Shown in pieces: positions 16,359 through 24,094 of a DNA stretch of 64,000 nt. Where the stretch lies: positions 5,900,001-5,964,000 of the forward strand of contig NZ_CP085876.1 of NCBI RefSeq assembly GCF_013284245.2, given 5' to 3'. Positions within the stretch are counted from its first letter, which is position 1. Each line of letters opens with the position of its first letter. The notes beneath the pieces are model-generated. The model ran no database searches. It was given only the letters and a program-made list of their open reading frames with translations, and was not told the origin of the DNA. A program made the translations under genes and the position numbers. This stretch comes from Brevibacillus sp. DP1.3A (GTDB taxonomy: Bacteria; Bacillota; Bacilli; Brevibacillales; Brevibacillaceae).

Positions 16359-18554
16359 TTATTTCGAAACGAACAGGGAGGGTAACAGTTGCATCATTTC
16401 ATTCACATGCGGTGATTCTCCAAACATGAGATGCTTGTTCCAATCTTCCCTGCCAAGTTCCCTATCACCCATTTTGATAAAACACAAACCTCTCCGATAG
16501 TAAATATCTTGTTCGTCTGCATCAGAAAACGCTAAGGCCTCTGTATAATCGGAAATGGATAATTGCCACTCCTCCTGTGCTTCATAGACCCATGCACGGT
16601 TGTAAAGGACGGTTGCATTTTTCTCTAGTGCAATAGCTTCAGTTAGATCAGCTATGGCCCTGTCATACTCCCCCATCTCATAGTACAGGACAGCCCTATT
16701 TGTCCAAGCGGCCATCATTTCCCTATCCTTGTTGAGGGCAGCGGTAAACGTTTTTAGTGCTTGATCATTATTGCCATCCGACATTTCAATTAAACCTAGT
16801 GTACATAGGAGCCGCGCATGATCAGGCTCTATTTCTAAACCGAATTCAGCATCTTTTCGGGCCATTTCGAATTTCTCCACTTGATACAATAATGTAGCTC
16901 TGTTAAGTAATCCATCAAGATTTTCGGGGTCTATATCAAGCAAGTAGTCATAGTCCGCCATTGCTTTCTCCACATCTCCAAGACGATTGAAGGCAGTAGC
17001 TCGATTGAAATAAACCTCTGGAAACGGAGGACTAAGCTTTATCGCTTGGTTATAATCTTCAATGGCTTCATCCAGTCGCCCCATTCGGCTATAAAGGTTT
17101 CCACGATCAAAGTAATATTCTGGATAATTGGAATCAATCTGTATCACTTGGCTAAATGTTTCAGCTGCTTCTTCAAACCTTTTTAAAGCTACGTAAATCA
17201 GCCCTTTATTATGAAGCAACACCGAGCGATGCAACATATGTTCATCAGGAGCAAGAGCCTGATTTAACCTTTGCCATCCTTCCGTAACCAATCGAAGCGC
17301 TTCTTCAGGATTATCCATATGTAACTCTACTAAAGCCAATCCATTTTGGTTAAATACTTGTTGAAATGCACGTTCTTTTTCATCTTCAATCAATTCTGCC
17401 AAATCAATGGCTTTTTGTATCCATTCTTTCCCCTTCTCGTGTTCTCGTTCTCGGTGATGCCTCGTATAGTACATCGAAAATCCATATGAAATTTGCATAT
17501 GAACTCTAAAATCATCAGTGTTTGCGTACACTTCTCCTAAAAGCGTCGGTATATCATCAGTTTCACCCAATGCAGCCAGAGACGTAGCCATTTTCATTGT
17601 AAAATACCGGCTATTATCAAATTCGCTGCTCCAATTCGTCAGTTTCCGACCACGTAGGCTCATATCGATAGTCGCATCGTAAAAACCCATGTTAATGCTA
17701 TAACTAACTGCTTTAAACAACGCTTCGCTTGCTGATTTCTCAGAAGTACCGCGCTCCAGATGAAACGGAATGGCGCCTAAGTGCAGTGACCACTGCTCTT
17801 CTTTTATAAGAGATTCTGCCCGCTCTTCGTGAAGGCTCTGACGAATTTCAATAGGAGTTGCTTCATAGGCGAGCAATTCCTGCTCACAATCTGATGTGCA
17901 GTCAGAAAATATGTATCGTTTCGTTAGCTCAAGTCGCTGTTCGTCAGATAGATTTACTATCCCCATATCTTGTTCGATGTCAGAAAGAATAGTAGTAGGC
18001 TCCGTATACGTTTGTAACGCCTTTTTCAGGGCTTCATTTTCCGCTATTTCACTTGAACTTACGATCACCTGAATCAGGTCAGACTTCGCACGACGCAGAA
18101 GTGTACTTATAAATTCTGCATCAAGTTGATCACAGGCCTGCACATTTTCAAAAACCAGGGTCAATTTTCCCATTCGTTCCCGGTTCGCTAATGCCAATAA
18201 AAGATCGATCAAACCATTCGACATGCGAAGTGTACGCAATTTCGAATAATAACGTGTTCTCTCTTTCGGAATAGCAAGAGAGGTAAGTGTTTCTACACTA
18301 ACAGGAATGACTGCTTTCAGTTCTGGTGCTATGGATAAGATCTCGATGCCGTGTGATAAAATCAGGTCTGGCCATTTCGAATAAGCTTCTGGAATAATCT
18401 GGCGCAGAAGGTCACCAGTACCTGTATAGGGTCCTCTAAGATTGCAATGACAATTGCTGACATAACATGTGGAGTATTGCTCTTCGAAGTACTTCTTTTC
18501 TCGGTCGCTGCGTCGAGATCCAATCAGCCATTGGTGTGTAATCGATTGTTTCAT
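16359..18554 (-). CDS. TPR protein with an N-terminal Cys-containing domain, peptide-locus partner
   Basis: 731 aa, soluble. Residues about 1-190 form a conserved-looking domain with three close Cys (C30, C35, C37; STCYVSNCHCNLRGPYTG), IEILSIAPELKAVIP and ETLTSLAIPKERTRYYSKLR, then LTLVFENVQACDQLD, which resembles a degenerate STAND/AAA Walker B strand. No P-loop is visible. Residues about 370-720 are at least eight TPR repeats (NYPEYYFDRGNLYSRMGRLD and similar). The start is 6 nt after the protease stop, so the two are translationally linked. It may bind or sense the small peptide or scaffold its processing. No DNA-binding domain is seen. Confidence 0.75.
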   Translation of the reverse strand: MKQSITHQWLIGSRRSDREKKYFEEQYSTCYVSNCHCNLRGPYTGTGDLLRQIIPEAYSKWPDLILSHGIEILSIAPELKAVIPVSVETLTSLAIPKERTRYYSKLRTLRMSNGLIDLLLALANRERMGKLTLVFENVQACDQLDAEFISTLLRRAKSDLIQVIVSSSEIAENEALKKALQTYTEPTTILSDIEQDMGIVNLSDEQRLELTKRYIFSDCTSDCEQELLAYEATPIEIRQSLHEERAESLIKEEQWSLHLGAIPFHLERGTSEKSASEALFKAVSYSINMGFYDATIDMSLRGRKLTNWSSEFDNSRYFTMKMATSLAALGETDDIPTLLGEVYANTDDFRVHMQISYGFSMYYTRHHREREHEKGKEWIQKAIDLAELIEDEKERAFQQVFNQNGLALVELHMDNPEEALRLVTEGWQRLNQALAPDEHMLHRSVLLHNKGLIYVALKRFEEAAETFSQVIQIDSNYPEYYFDRGNLYSRMGRLDEAIEDYNQAIKLSPPFPEVYFNRATAFNRLGDVEKAMADYDYLLDIDPENLDGLLNRATLLYQVEKFEMARKDAEFGLEIEPDHARLLCTLGLIEMSDGNNDQALKTFTAALNKDREMMAAWTNRAVLYYEMGEYDRAIADLTEAIALEKNATVLYNRAWVYEAQEEWQLSISDYTEALAFSDADEQDIYYRRGLCFIKMGDRELGREDWNKHLMFGESPHVNEMMQLLPSLFVSK

Positions 18555-18560
18555 TTCGAC

Positions 18561-19757
18561 TCATCCCCTCTGTTCCATTGATAAATTCCGAATTTCCCTT
18601 TTGTTTCTACGCTCTTTTAGGTATAGATAAAATACAATTCCATACTGGACTCCCGTTATAGACAAGAAAACAACGGAATCCCAGAATTTCATATCTTCTC
18701 CTGTAAATATGGAGAGAAAAATATTCGTTAAAAGTTGAATAGCGACCGGAATCATATAGAGCATCATTCCTGTCATCATCATCCAGCCAGTTGCGTAAAA
18801 AAAACTGTACCATCTCGCTACCTGATGATCCCGTTCCGTATACTTGGACATATCGACCATCTTGTTCTTTTTTCCAATTAGTCCATACCATATATTTTTC
18901 AAATGGGAACGTGTAGCCTCCTGAAGATTTACACACCCCAACATCGTAATCATTAAATAATAAATATCTGTTTGAAGATGAAAATAAAATTGCCAGAAGA
19001 AACGCAACAGTGTTGTAAATGCTAGTCCCATACAATATGCAGCTATGATTGTCTTCTCACCTGTATTTATCCAAATTGCACCAGCAACGATCACTAATAA
19101 GGAATACCACAAAATATCACCGAACATTCCAACTAAAAATGGAAGAACACGCTTTCGTTTTGGGAATCCCCAAATACCTGGCATGGAAGAAGTGAAGACC
19201 AAAAAGTACATTCTTCTGCCTATACTTAGTTCTGACGGGATACCCAGTCTTCGTCCGGCAAGCATGTGCATCCATTCATGAAACAAGATCCCTGGAATCT
19301 GACCGATCGTCATGCCAAGAAAAACCACCATGGCGTATTCGGAAAATAAGATGCTTAATCGACCCGGACGAATCTGTGGATATTGGTATAACAACCACAA
19401 GGCACAGGTTATGATGGCACCATAAATCAGCCAACCAAGTGGAGAAAAAGCTAGCTTACCCAACCATTGCCCCGATACTTTCTGCGCTTTCGTTTCCTTT
19501 TCCTCAACATCACAAATAAATGTCAGGTCACGTAATGTCTGCAAAAAATCATCCATGTCCACTTCATCGTGATAGGTATCTTGATACCAGGAATGCGCTT
19601 CGGCAACCCCCATGCCCTCTTGCAGTTTTCGCACAAGTGCTGCTCCATCCTCAGGAAAAACAGCAAACGTATCCGTCCCAAACCGCCCAATCAGGACTCC
19701 TTGCTTATCCTCCAGAAATGTTAACGGGTGTAATTGGATCATGCGATTTTCGTTCAT
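18561..19757 (-). CDS. PqqD-like/M50 membrane metalloprotease of a putative peptide locus
   Basis: 398 aa from ATG 19757, chosen because GGGAGG lies 6 nt before it. Residues about 8-85 resemble the PqqD/RRE peptide-binding fold. The rest has about seven membrane helices with the zinc motif HEWMH (160-164) and a plausible third ligand in LQTDIYY (D264), the arrangement of site-2-type 'putative peptide zinc metalloproteases' such as YydH. It would bind and cleave a small peptide in the membrane. It is preceded by a 29-codon gene for a Cys-x-Cys peptide and a hairpin attenuator, and followed by the TPR gene. No radical SAM, YcaO or Lan enzyme is present. Confidence 0.8.
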   Translation of the reverse strand: MNENRMIQLHPLTFLEDKQGVLIGRFGTDTFAVFPEDGAALVRKLQEGMGVAEAHSWYQDTYHDEVDMDDFLQTLRDLTFICDVEEKETKAQKVSGQWLGKLAFSPLGWLIYGAIITCALWLLYQYPQIRPGRLSILFSEYAMVVFLGMTIGQIPGILFHEWMHMLAGRRLGIPSELSIGRRMYFLVFTSSMPGIWGFPKRKRVLPFLVGMFGDILWYSLLVIVAGAIWINTGEKTIIAAYCMGLAFTTLLRFFWQFYFHLQTDIYYLMITMLGCVNLQEATRSHLKNIWYGLIGKKNKMVDMSKYTERDHQVARWYSFFYATGWMMMTGMMLYMIPVAIQLLTNIFLSIFTGEDMKFWDSVVFLSITGVQYGIVFYLYLKERRNKREIRNLSMEQRG

Positions 19758-19796
19758 GACTTTCCTCCCGGATGTTGTCATGCTATCTTCATAATT

Positions 19797-19820
19797 GAAA
19801 AAGAGGGGCAAATGCCCCAC
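19797..19820 (-). terminator. Attenuator-like hairpin between the peptide and protease genes
   Basis: GGGGCA-TT-TGCCCC followed by TCTTTTT on the minus strand. It lies 24 nt after the peptide stop and 40 nt before the protease start. Partial termination here would give more peptide than enzyme. Confidence 0.75.
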
Positions 19821-19843
19821 TTTTCCATGTTACTGACAAATCT

Positions 19844-19933
19844 TTATGCCTGCTCACAAGTGCAGTCGTACATTGTGTTAGCTACTGAAGTCAATTTTAC
19901 AGGCTCGGTTTTTTGCACAGTAATTTTTTTCAT
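19844..19933 (-). CDS. Small peptide (29 aa), putative RiPP-type or signalling precursor
   Basis: ATG preceded by GGAGG at 7 nt. The peptide begins MKKITVQKTEPVKLTS, a hydrophilic leader-like segment, and ends VANTMYDCTCEQA with a Cys-x-Cys. It has no signal peptide, so any export would need the adjacent machinery. It is the first gene of the operon with the PqqD-like/M50 protease and TPR protein, under a near-consensus promoter, with an attenuator right behind it. Gene order and spacing are those of a peptide precursor with its processing enzymes. Modification and final product are unknown. Confidence 0.75.
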   Translation of the reverse strand: MKKITVQKTEPVKLTSVANTMYDCTCEQA

Positions 19934-19960
19934 AATAATACCTCCGATAAATTGTTATTT

Positions 19961-19985
19961 ATACCATATTCGCGAATGTATGGTA
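19961..19985 (-). promoter_or_regulatory. Operator-like inverted repeat in the peptide leader
   Basis: ACCATA and TATGGT arms flank a perfect ATTCGCGAAT palindrome, with one unpaired base. It covers about +4 to +28 from the predicted transcription start, a position suited to a repressor site or a leader hairpin. Confidence 0.5.
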
Positions 19986-19995
19986 CATACTGGTA

Positions 19996-20024
19996 ATGAT
20001 AGCTTGTATTTTTCTGACTGTCAA
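19996..20024 (-). promoter_or_regulatory. Sigma-A promoter of the peptide operon
   Basis: TTGACA (20024-20019), a 17-nt spacer and TATCAT (20001-19996). The start would be near 19989, giving a 56-nt leader before the peptide ATG. Confidence 0.75.
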
Positions 20025-20140
20025 TAATCTTCTGATTTTTTTGAAAATAAAATATATTCTCGGGAGAAACAGGAGAAAACGAGGGTAATATCCGATTAAG
20101 AAAAACAAATCATTTCATTCGTCACCCACCCCATATAAAT

Positions 20141-20167
20141 AAAAAACCTCAGAATTTTTTCTGAGGT
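20141..20167 (-). terminator. Terminator of the frameshifted small gene
   Basis: ACCTCAGAA pairs with TTCTGAGGT, followed by TTTTTTATTT on the minus strand, directly at the stop of the upstream reading frame. Confidence 0.85.
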
Positions 20168-20478
20168 CTAGTCACAGTTTCTAGTCTTCTTAATACGGTT
20201 AGAGTAGTATTCTATTTTGTTTTCATCAATAATTAAATCTCTTTTTTGAGTATCAATATTACTTAAATATTGAAAGATCCTTTTCTCAAATTCTTAACTG
20301 TGGGCATACTTATCTCAGAAAACTGCTTGTGTGTTAAGTACTGCCCACCTTCAGTGTTACGATGGTAGCTTTCATCTGCCACCAATTTTTCTATTTTTGC
20401 GATTCCATTTATTTTAATGCTTTTCCAATCTCCCACATTACTCCACCCTTTATATCTTAAGAGTCTTATCGCTTCCAT
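20168..20478 (-). pseudogene. Frameshifted small gene, unknown family
   Basis: Two overlapping frames read as one protein. The first is EAIRLLRYKGWSNVGDWKSI through ISMPTVKN. After a one-base slip near 20290 the second frame continues EFEKRIFQYLSN, then DENKIEYYSNRIKKTRNCD and a stop right at the terminator. Together they would encode about 102 aa. I do not recognise the family. The loss of one base, or a sequencing error, would explain it. Confidence 0.55.
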
Positions 20479-20544
20479 TATGAATCAAATTTATTACGAA
20501 ATAACCCTTCCACATTTAGGAAGGGTCTAGACACCAATGCTTCT

Positions 20545-20600
20545 TGCTTTAATTTTTTCCGTACTAACAGTGTACAGCACTCCACATGTGTGGTGTGAGC
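20545..20600 (-). repeat. Displaced rlmCD 3'-end-like fragment (putative att remnant A)
   Basis: Minus-strand codons read AHTTHVECCTLLVRKKL, which aligns with the RlmCD C-terminus FPHTGHVECTVRLERK of the intact gene at 31.4 kb. A stop codon lies just upstream and no other rlmCD sequence is attached. A weak hairpin (ACCCTTCC/GGAAGGGT) follows. This fits a half attachment site left after an element integrated at rlmCD. Confidence 0.55.
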
Positions 20601-20717
20601 AAACTAGACAAGCTTCCGATGTGGCAGTATTCGCTAAGTAATATCCTAGATTAGCTCTCGACAGATGCATCCTTTTCGTCTCAGTAGGTATTGTGGATAT
20701 TTGTGCAGAGAAGATGA

Positions 20718-20755
20718 ATAAAAGCACCTTGGCAATAGTTGTCAAAGTGCTTTTG
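20718..20755 (-). terminator. Terminator of the Phr-like peptide gene
   Basis: AAAAGCACTTTG pairs with CAAGGTGCTTTT, followed by a T-rich stretch on the minus strand. Confidence 0.8.
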
Positions 20756-20780
20756 TTACACAAGAACAAAGAATCTGATA

Positions 20781-20915
20781 TTACCACCCTGGGTCAGTGC
20801 CAAAGGAAACTACTTGAGAATGGTTTGGAATGTTTTGTACCTCATTTGCTTGAATAGTTAGAGGCACAGCAACTAAGAACACCGTCATAAATATATGCAA
20901 GAGAAGCCTGTTCAT
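20781..20915 (-). CDS. Small secreted peptide (44 aa), Phr-like
   Basis: GGAGG about 9 nt before the ATG. The product begins MNRLLLHIFMTVFLVAVPLT, a signal peptide, probably cut near IQANE, and ends SQVVSFGTDPGW. Length, export signal and short hydrophilic C-terminus match Phr/PapR-type pheromone precursors of Bacilli, whose last 5-8 residues are released outside and re-imported to act on Rap or RNPP receptors. No receptor gene is adjacent in the window. It has its own terminator. It could instead be a small secreted effector. Confidence 0.65.
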   Translation of the reverse strand: MNRLLLHIFMTVFLVAVPLTIQANEVQNIPNHSQVVSFGTDPGW

Positions 20916-21004
20916 CACTTTCCCCTCCTAGTTATCTGGATATTATAAGCTGATTATATATATTTTGGATATCGTTTATTACGAAATAATCCATCTCTTT
21001 CTTG

Positions 21005-21063
21005 GTACAGCCAACCCCCGTTCGGGACTTACACCCTAGAGCTATCGCCCATGCTGGGCGCAC
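21005..21063 (-). mobile_element. Group II intron 5' remnant
   Basis: On the minus strand the sequence begins GTGCGCCCAGCATGGGCG and continues ...TAGGGTGTAAGTCCCGAACG. This is the 5' end and start of domain I seen in many bacterial group II introns. It is cut off after about 60 nt. No reverse transcriptase or domain V follows on this strand. Confidence 0.6.
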
Positions 21064-21070
21064 TCAAAAC

Positions 21071-21102
21071 AGCAGACGCCTCTTTTTCAAGAGGCGTCTG
21101 CT
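21071..21102. terminator. Hairpin terminator
   Basis: AGCAGACGCCTCTT pairs with AAGAGGCGTCTGCT. It follows the secreted-protein gene on the minus strand; the T run is modest. Confidence 0.65.
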
Positions 21103-21160
21103 TGTAGACTGGCTATTTTCAGTCTTGAAATACGTAATTATGGTGTTTTAAGTTTTATTA

Positions 21161-22030
21161 TTAATTTTCAGACATCTCGTTTATAAATTCTTCTTGTGAT
21201 TTAAGTTCAAGTGGCTTTAATTTCTTCCCTTGGCTTTCCTCGCTCTCTGCTAAGTCCCAATTACCTTCTGAGTCTTTTAAGAACTGATAAATATGATTGT
21301 TACCATCTTGAGACTTAAATACTACAAAAATCTCAGATTTATCATGGTGTAAGTAAATGCCCGGAATAGAATCACCACTTTCGATTTTTTTAGGTTGGTA
21401 AATTGATTCATGCAATGCCTTGATAAACTTACCATACTCATTCATTGATAATGTGGAATTTTCCATTGTAAAATCAAAACGTTGAAAGAGATCATACTCG
21501 TCCGTATTTATATTTAATGAATTTTGTATCTCTTCGTAAATGGTTGTTAAATGGTTGGAAATTTCATTATCTTTATATTCTTGATAGGCAGCTAATTGTT
21601 TCATATTGTCATTTTTGATTCCTGGGTGGTCTACCAAATCTACCATTTCATGAAATTCAATGTAATCCAACTTTTTCTTGTCCCAAATTGCCGCTGATCC
21701 TATATTTCTCCATTCAGCTGCATCGACTTCTCTTGAACTTTTCACTTCTACTTCACCACTACTTGATTCATACAATCCAGTATTACTATCATACCACTGT
21801 GCATCCTTGGCAAGCTCAGCAGCTAAGTATAATTGTTCGTTACTGCCTTTGCTTCCTTTAATTTTAGCAGTTGTAGTTGCAACTGCTTTATAGTATGTTT
21901 TAGAGCCCTGCCATCCAATTTTTGGGATCGCTTTCACATTTGACCATGCTGCTGATGCACTCAGAGGTATAGATATAGCTAATACGGCAGTGGCAACAAG
22001 AGATACTACTGTTTTTTTGTGATTTAACAT
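21161..22030 (-). CDS. Secreted protein of unknown function
   Basis: 289 aa with a signal peptide (LNHKKTVVSLVATAVLAISI, cleavage near SASAA). The mature part is hydrophilic, with FHEMVDLVDHPG and a helical middle, and a C-terminal domain (GIYLHHDKSEIFVVFKSQDG) like a small beta-sheet. No catalytic motif is recognised. AAGGAGAG precedes the ATG. It reads away from the lipoprotein at 22.47 kb across a 440-bp gap. The AT-rich composition suggests transfer with the island. Confidence 0.7.
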   Translation of the reverse strand: MLNHKKTVVSLVATAVLAISIPLSASAAWSNVKAIPKIGWQGSKTYYKAVATTTAKIKGSKGSNEQLYLAAELAKDAQWYDSNTGLYESSSGEVEVKSSREVDAAEWRNIGSAAIWDKKKLDYIEFHEMVDLVDHPGIKNDNMKQLAAYQEYKDNEISNHLTTIYEEIQNSLNINTDEYDLFQRFDFTMENSTLSMNEYGKFIKALHESIYQPKKIESGDSIPGIYLHHDKSEIFVVFKSQDGNNHIYQFLKDSEGNWDLAESEESQGKKLKPLELKSQEEFINEMSEN

Positions 22031-22471
22031 GTTTACTCTCCTTGAAATAGTATTAGTGTATTATATTTCCAATATTCCGCACTATTTTCATAATACACTA
22101 TATTTTGGAAAATAAACGATTGTTTTAGGAAAAAAAGGATATTTTGTCATATTTCTTGTACAATAGATCTAATTCTATAGTTTTCAATTTGTTTATCACA
22201 AAACGAAGGATACTGCCATTAGAAGAGATCAGAGACATTTTCCTCCGCCCGTTGGGCATTTTTTCAGAGGAAAATTACTTCGGATTTATGCGGGTTGTGA
22301 TGTGCTTTTGGGCATGATTCAAAAGGGGAATTGTTTGTCGGGCTATTGGGTAAAGAAACTCAAATAATATACTAAAGGAAAAGGATGTCTTCATTTTACG
22401 TTGAATGAAAAACTAAAGAATTAATTAGAGAATGAGAAAAAAACTATTTACAAATTACGCAAGGAGGGATA
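22031..22471. other. Divergent intergenic region
   Basis: 440 bp, AT-rich. A hairpin (ATTTTCCTC...GAGGAAAAT, with an inner GCCC/GGGC and TTTTTT) lies near 22235-22275 and may be a terminator left from a lost gene. Nearby codons (LPLEEIRDIFLRPLG) could be coding debris. Otherwise nothing is evident. Confidence 0.35.
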
Positions 22472-23035
22472 ATGGTGTTAAAATCCAGAGAATTCCTATT
22501 GTTAATGCTTCTACTAGTTTGTGTGTTCTTGTTAAACGTTGGTTGTGTTCAAACCGATTCTAGGACCCAAGATAACAATAGTTATGAAGAGAAAGCAGTT
22601 CAAATTAAAGAGCAAGAAAAACCAGAAGAAGAGACTAATGTCCCTGTTAAACAGAGTAATGATACCCCCCAAAAAATCGATTTGATAAACACAAAGCTAT
22701 CTATTGGGCAGGATGCTAAACAAGTAAAAGAGGTATTTGGAGAAAAATACGAGCAAGTAAATAGTCCTGAAAGGAATATAGTAATATGGAGGTTTGATTT
22801 CACTAATAATACAGAATATAAATTTATTCCGAGAGGTACGACACTACAAAAAATGAATGTTGACATTGTTGATCTAGAGGGTTTGAAAAATGGGATGCTC
22901 GATGGTCAGCTATTTGTAGAATTTGATAATAACGAAAAGGTTAGTACTTTTAGTTATTATTATAAAGGAGAGGGTAACGTTATTAATGTGAAACATGTTT
23001 TCGAGGATGGTACTATTAAGGAAGAGACCATATGA
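22472..23035 (+). CDS. Lipoprotein of unknown function
   Basis: 187 aa. A signal sequence ends in the lipobox LNVGC, so the protein is likely anchored on the outer face of the membrane. A Lys/Glu/Gln-rich linker follows. The domain from about residue 70 (KLSIGQDAKQVKEVFGEKYE, then IVIWRFDF and LFVEFDNNEKVSTFSYYY) has the layout of SmpA/BLIP-like 'gate' domains. AAGGAGG is 4 nt before ATG and 7 nt before the next codon GTG, so the start may be 22475. Function unknown. Confidence 0.7.
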   Translation: MVLKSREFLLLMLLLVCVFLLNVGCVQTDSRTQDNNSYEEKAVQIKEQEKPEEETNVPVKQSNDTPQKIDLINTKLSIGQDAKQVKEVFGEKYEQVNSPERNIVIWRFDFTNNTEYKFIPRGTTLQKMNVDIVDLEGLKNGMLDGQLFVEFDNNEKVSTFSYYYKGEGNVINVKHVFEDGTIKEETI

Positions 23036-23314
23036 AAGAGTCACAGGATGGGCGAAGGGTTCATCGGGTAGCATGTAGAGGGTCTGTCAAAATTTTCGAG
23101 TAAACTCAAACAATTAAATATATGAAAAAGTTTCATTCCCTACTTAGGACCTCTTATTGGCAACCAATCGAGTCAGGGGCGTGAGGCGAAGCGCCCCCCT
23201 TGACTCGTTGGTGTAGAAGGAGTCAATCCTCTTCAGGGATGAAGCCTTTCTTTCATTTGTTAGATAGCTGCATGTCAATTGACAGTCCTTACTCTCATTG
23301 AAGGATGTGAGCGT
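23036..23314. other. Intergenic stretch with a GC-rich hairpin
   Basis: A hairpin at about 23167-23207 pairs CGAGTCAGGGGCG with CGCCCCCCTTGACTCG. The GCGAAGCG loop sequence recurs in the GC-rich block near 29.2 kb. No gene is seen. Confidence 0.4.
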
Positions 23315-23827
23315 GTGAGTAATCCTTTTGAAACCCTCATTAGTAAGATCAGGGGGAGTAGGACAAGTGTAGACGGGAACGTGCATATCAAAAACAAGGA
23401 GTATCAATTTACATTCTACATCTCGAACGAGTCTATCACAGATACAAAGGAGAAATTAAAATCGTTTGAGTTACCAGAGGATTACGTCAGTTTTTTTAGC
23501 CACTACAAAAGTGCAACACTATTCAAGAGCGCCAAGCATAACTCTGGGGGTTATGATGTGCTAAGTACCAAACTCGTCATTGGGTACTGGAAAGCCTACA
23601 GCATCGACCATCCTTACTATCCTATCGTTTGGAGCGATATCTCAAATAGCTGTATATGTGTGGATCAAGACAGAATACATAGTGGCAAAGGTTACCTCAC
23701 ATGGGTTGGATCGATACTACCAGACGATACTATCGACATAGACCTGACGTTCACAGAGTTGCTGGAACAACTTATTGAGCATGACGGAATTGAGTTTTGG
23801 GATCAACCCATTGAGGAGGAAGAGTAA
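23315..23827 (+). CDS. SMI1/KNR4 (SUKH) family protein, orphan immunity type
   Basis: 170 aa from GTG 23315, chosen because AAGGA lies about 9 nt upstream. The SUKH pattern is visible: LKSFELPEDYVSFFSHYKSA, GGYDVLSTKLVIGYWKAY, YPIVWSDISNSCICVDQ, and the end FTELLEQLIEHDGIEFWD. These proteins usually bind and inhibit a cognate toxin. No toxin is adjacent. It is the last plus-strand gene of the middle island, followed by a terminator and then att remnant B. Confidence 0.7.
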   Translation: MSNPFETLISKIRGSRTSVDGNVHIKNKEYQFTFYISNESITDTKEKLKSFELPEDYVSFFSHYKSATLFKSAKHNSGGYDVLSTKLVIGYWKAYSIDHPYYPIVWSDISNSCICVDQDRIHSGKGYLTWVGSILPDDTIDIDLTFTELLEQLIEHDGIEFWDQPIEEEE

Positions 23828-23890
23828 GAAAAAAGGACGCCTTTTATAGTGCGTCTTCAGGATGAATCGGACGACTAATGCATGACTGCC

Positions 23891-23922
23891 AAAAAGCTGG
23901 GATTAAGCTCTCAGCTTTTTTC
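23891..23922 (+). terminator. Terminator of the SUKH gene
   Basis: AAAAAGCT pairs with AGCTTTTTT around an internal loop, followed by T residues. Confidence 0.65.
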
Positions 23923-23948
23923 TGTAAGTTGGAGACGTTTTAACAGAC

Positions 23949-23974
23949 AAAAAAGCAGAGGAAGTCCCTCTGCT
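23949..23974 (-). terminator. Terminator behind att remnant B
   Basis: GCAGAGG-GACTT-CCTCTGC followed by TTTTTTG on the minus strand, 18 nt after the stop of the rlmCD-like fragment. It would also stop the TIR operon. Confidence 0.85.
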
Positions 23975-23991
23975 ACGCCAATACGTATCCA

Positions 23992-24042
23992 CTATTTGTT
24001 CTTATTCTCTAACAGTGCCACACTCTCCACATGTGACGAGGT
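23992..24042 (-). repeat. Displaced rlmCD 3'-end-like fragment (putative att remnant B)
   Basis: Minus-strand codons read TSSHVESVALLENKNK and stop, followed by a strong terminator. The match to RlmCD C-termini (SHVE-x-V-x-LLE) starts abruptly; upstream codons are unrelated. The fragment with its own terminator looks like the native end of rlmCD pushed away by an integrating element. Confidence 0.6.
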
Positions 24043-24094
24043 GACAGGGAGTACAACAGTACAATGGGATGACATTTGCTCTGTTATTCTAAAC

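Noticed and set aside
20527..20787. 86-codon minus-strand open frame
   Set aside because: Its start lies inside the end of the 44-aa peptide gene and it crosses that gene's terminator; no ribosome site. The conserved codons in this stretch are in another frame (the rlmCD-like fragment).
23165..23210. CRISPR-like or repeat array
   Set aside because: Only one hairpin; no regularly spaced direct repeats were found anywhere in the window.
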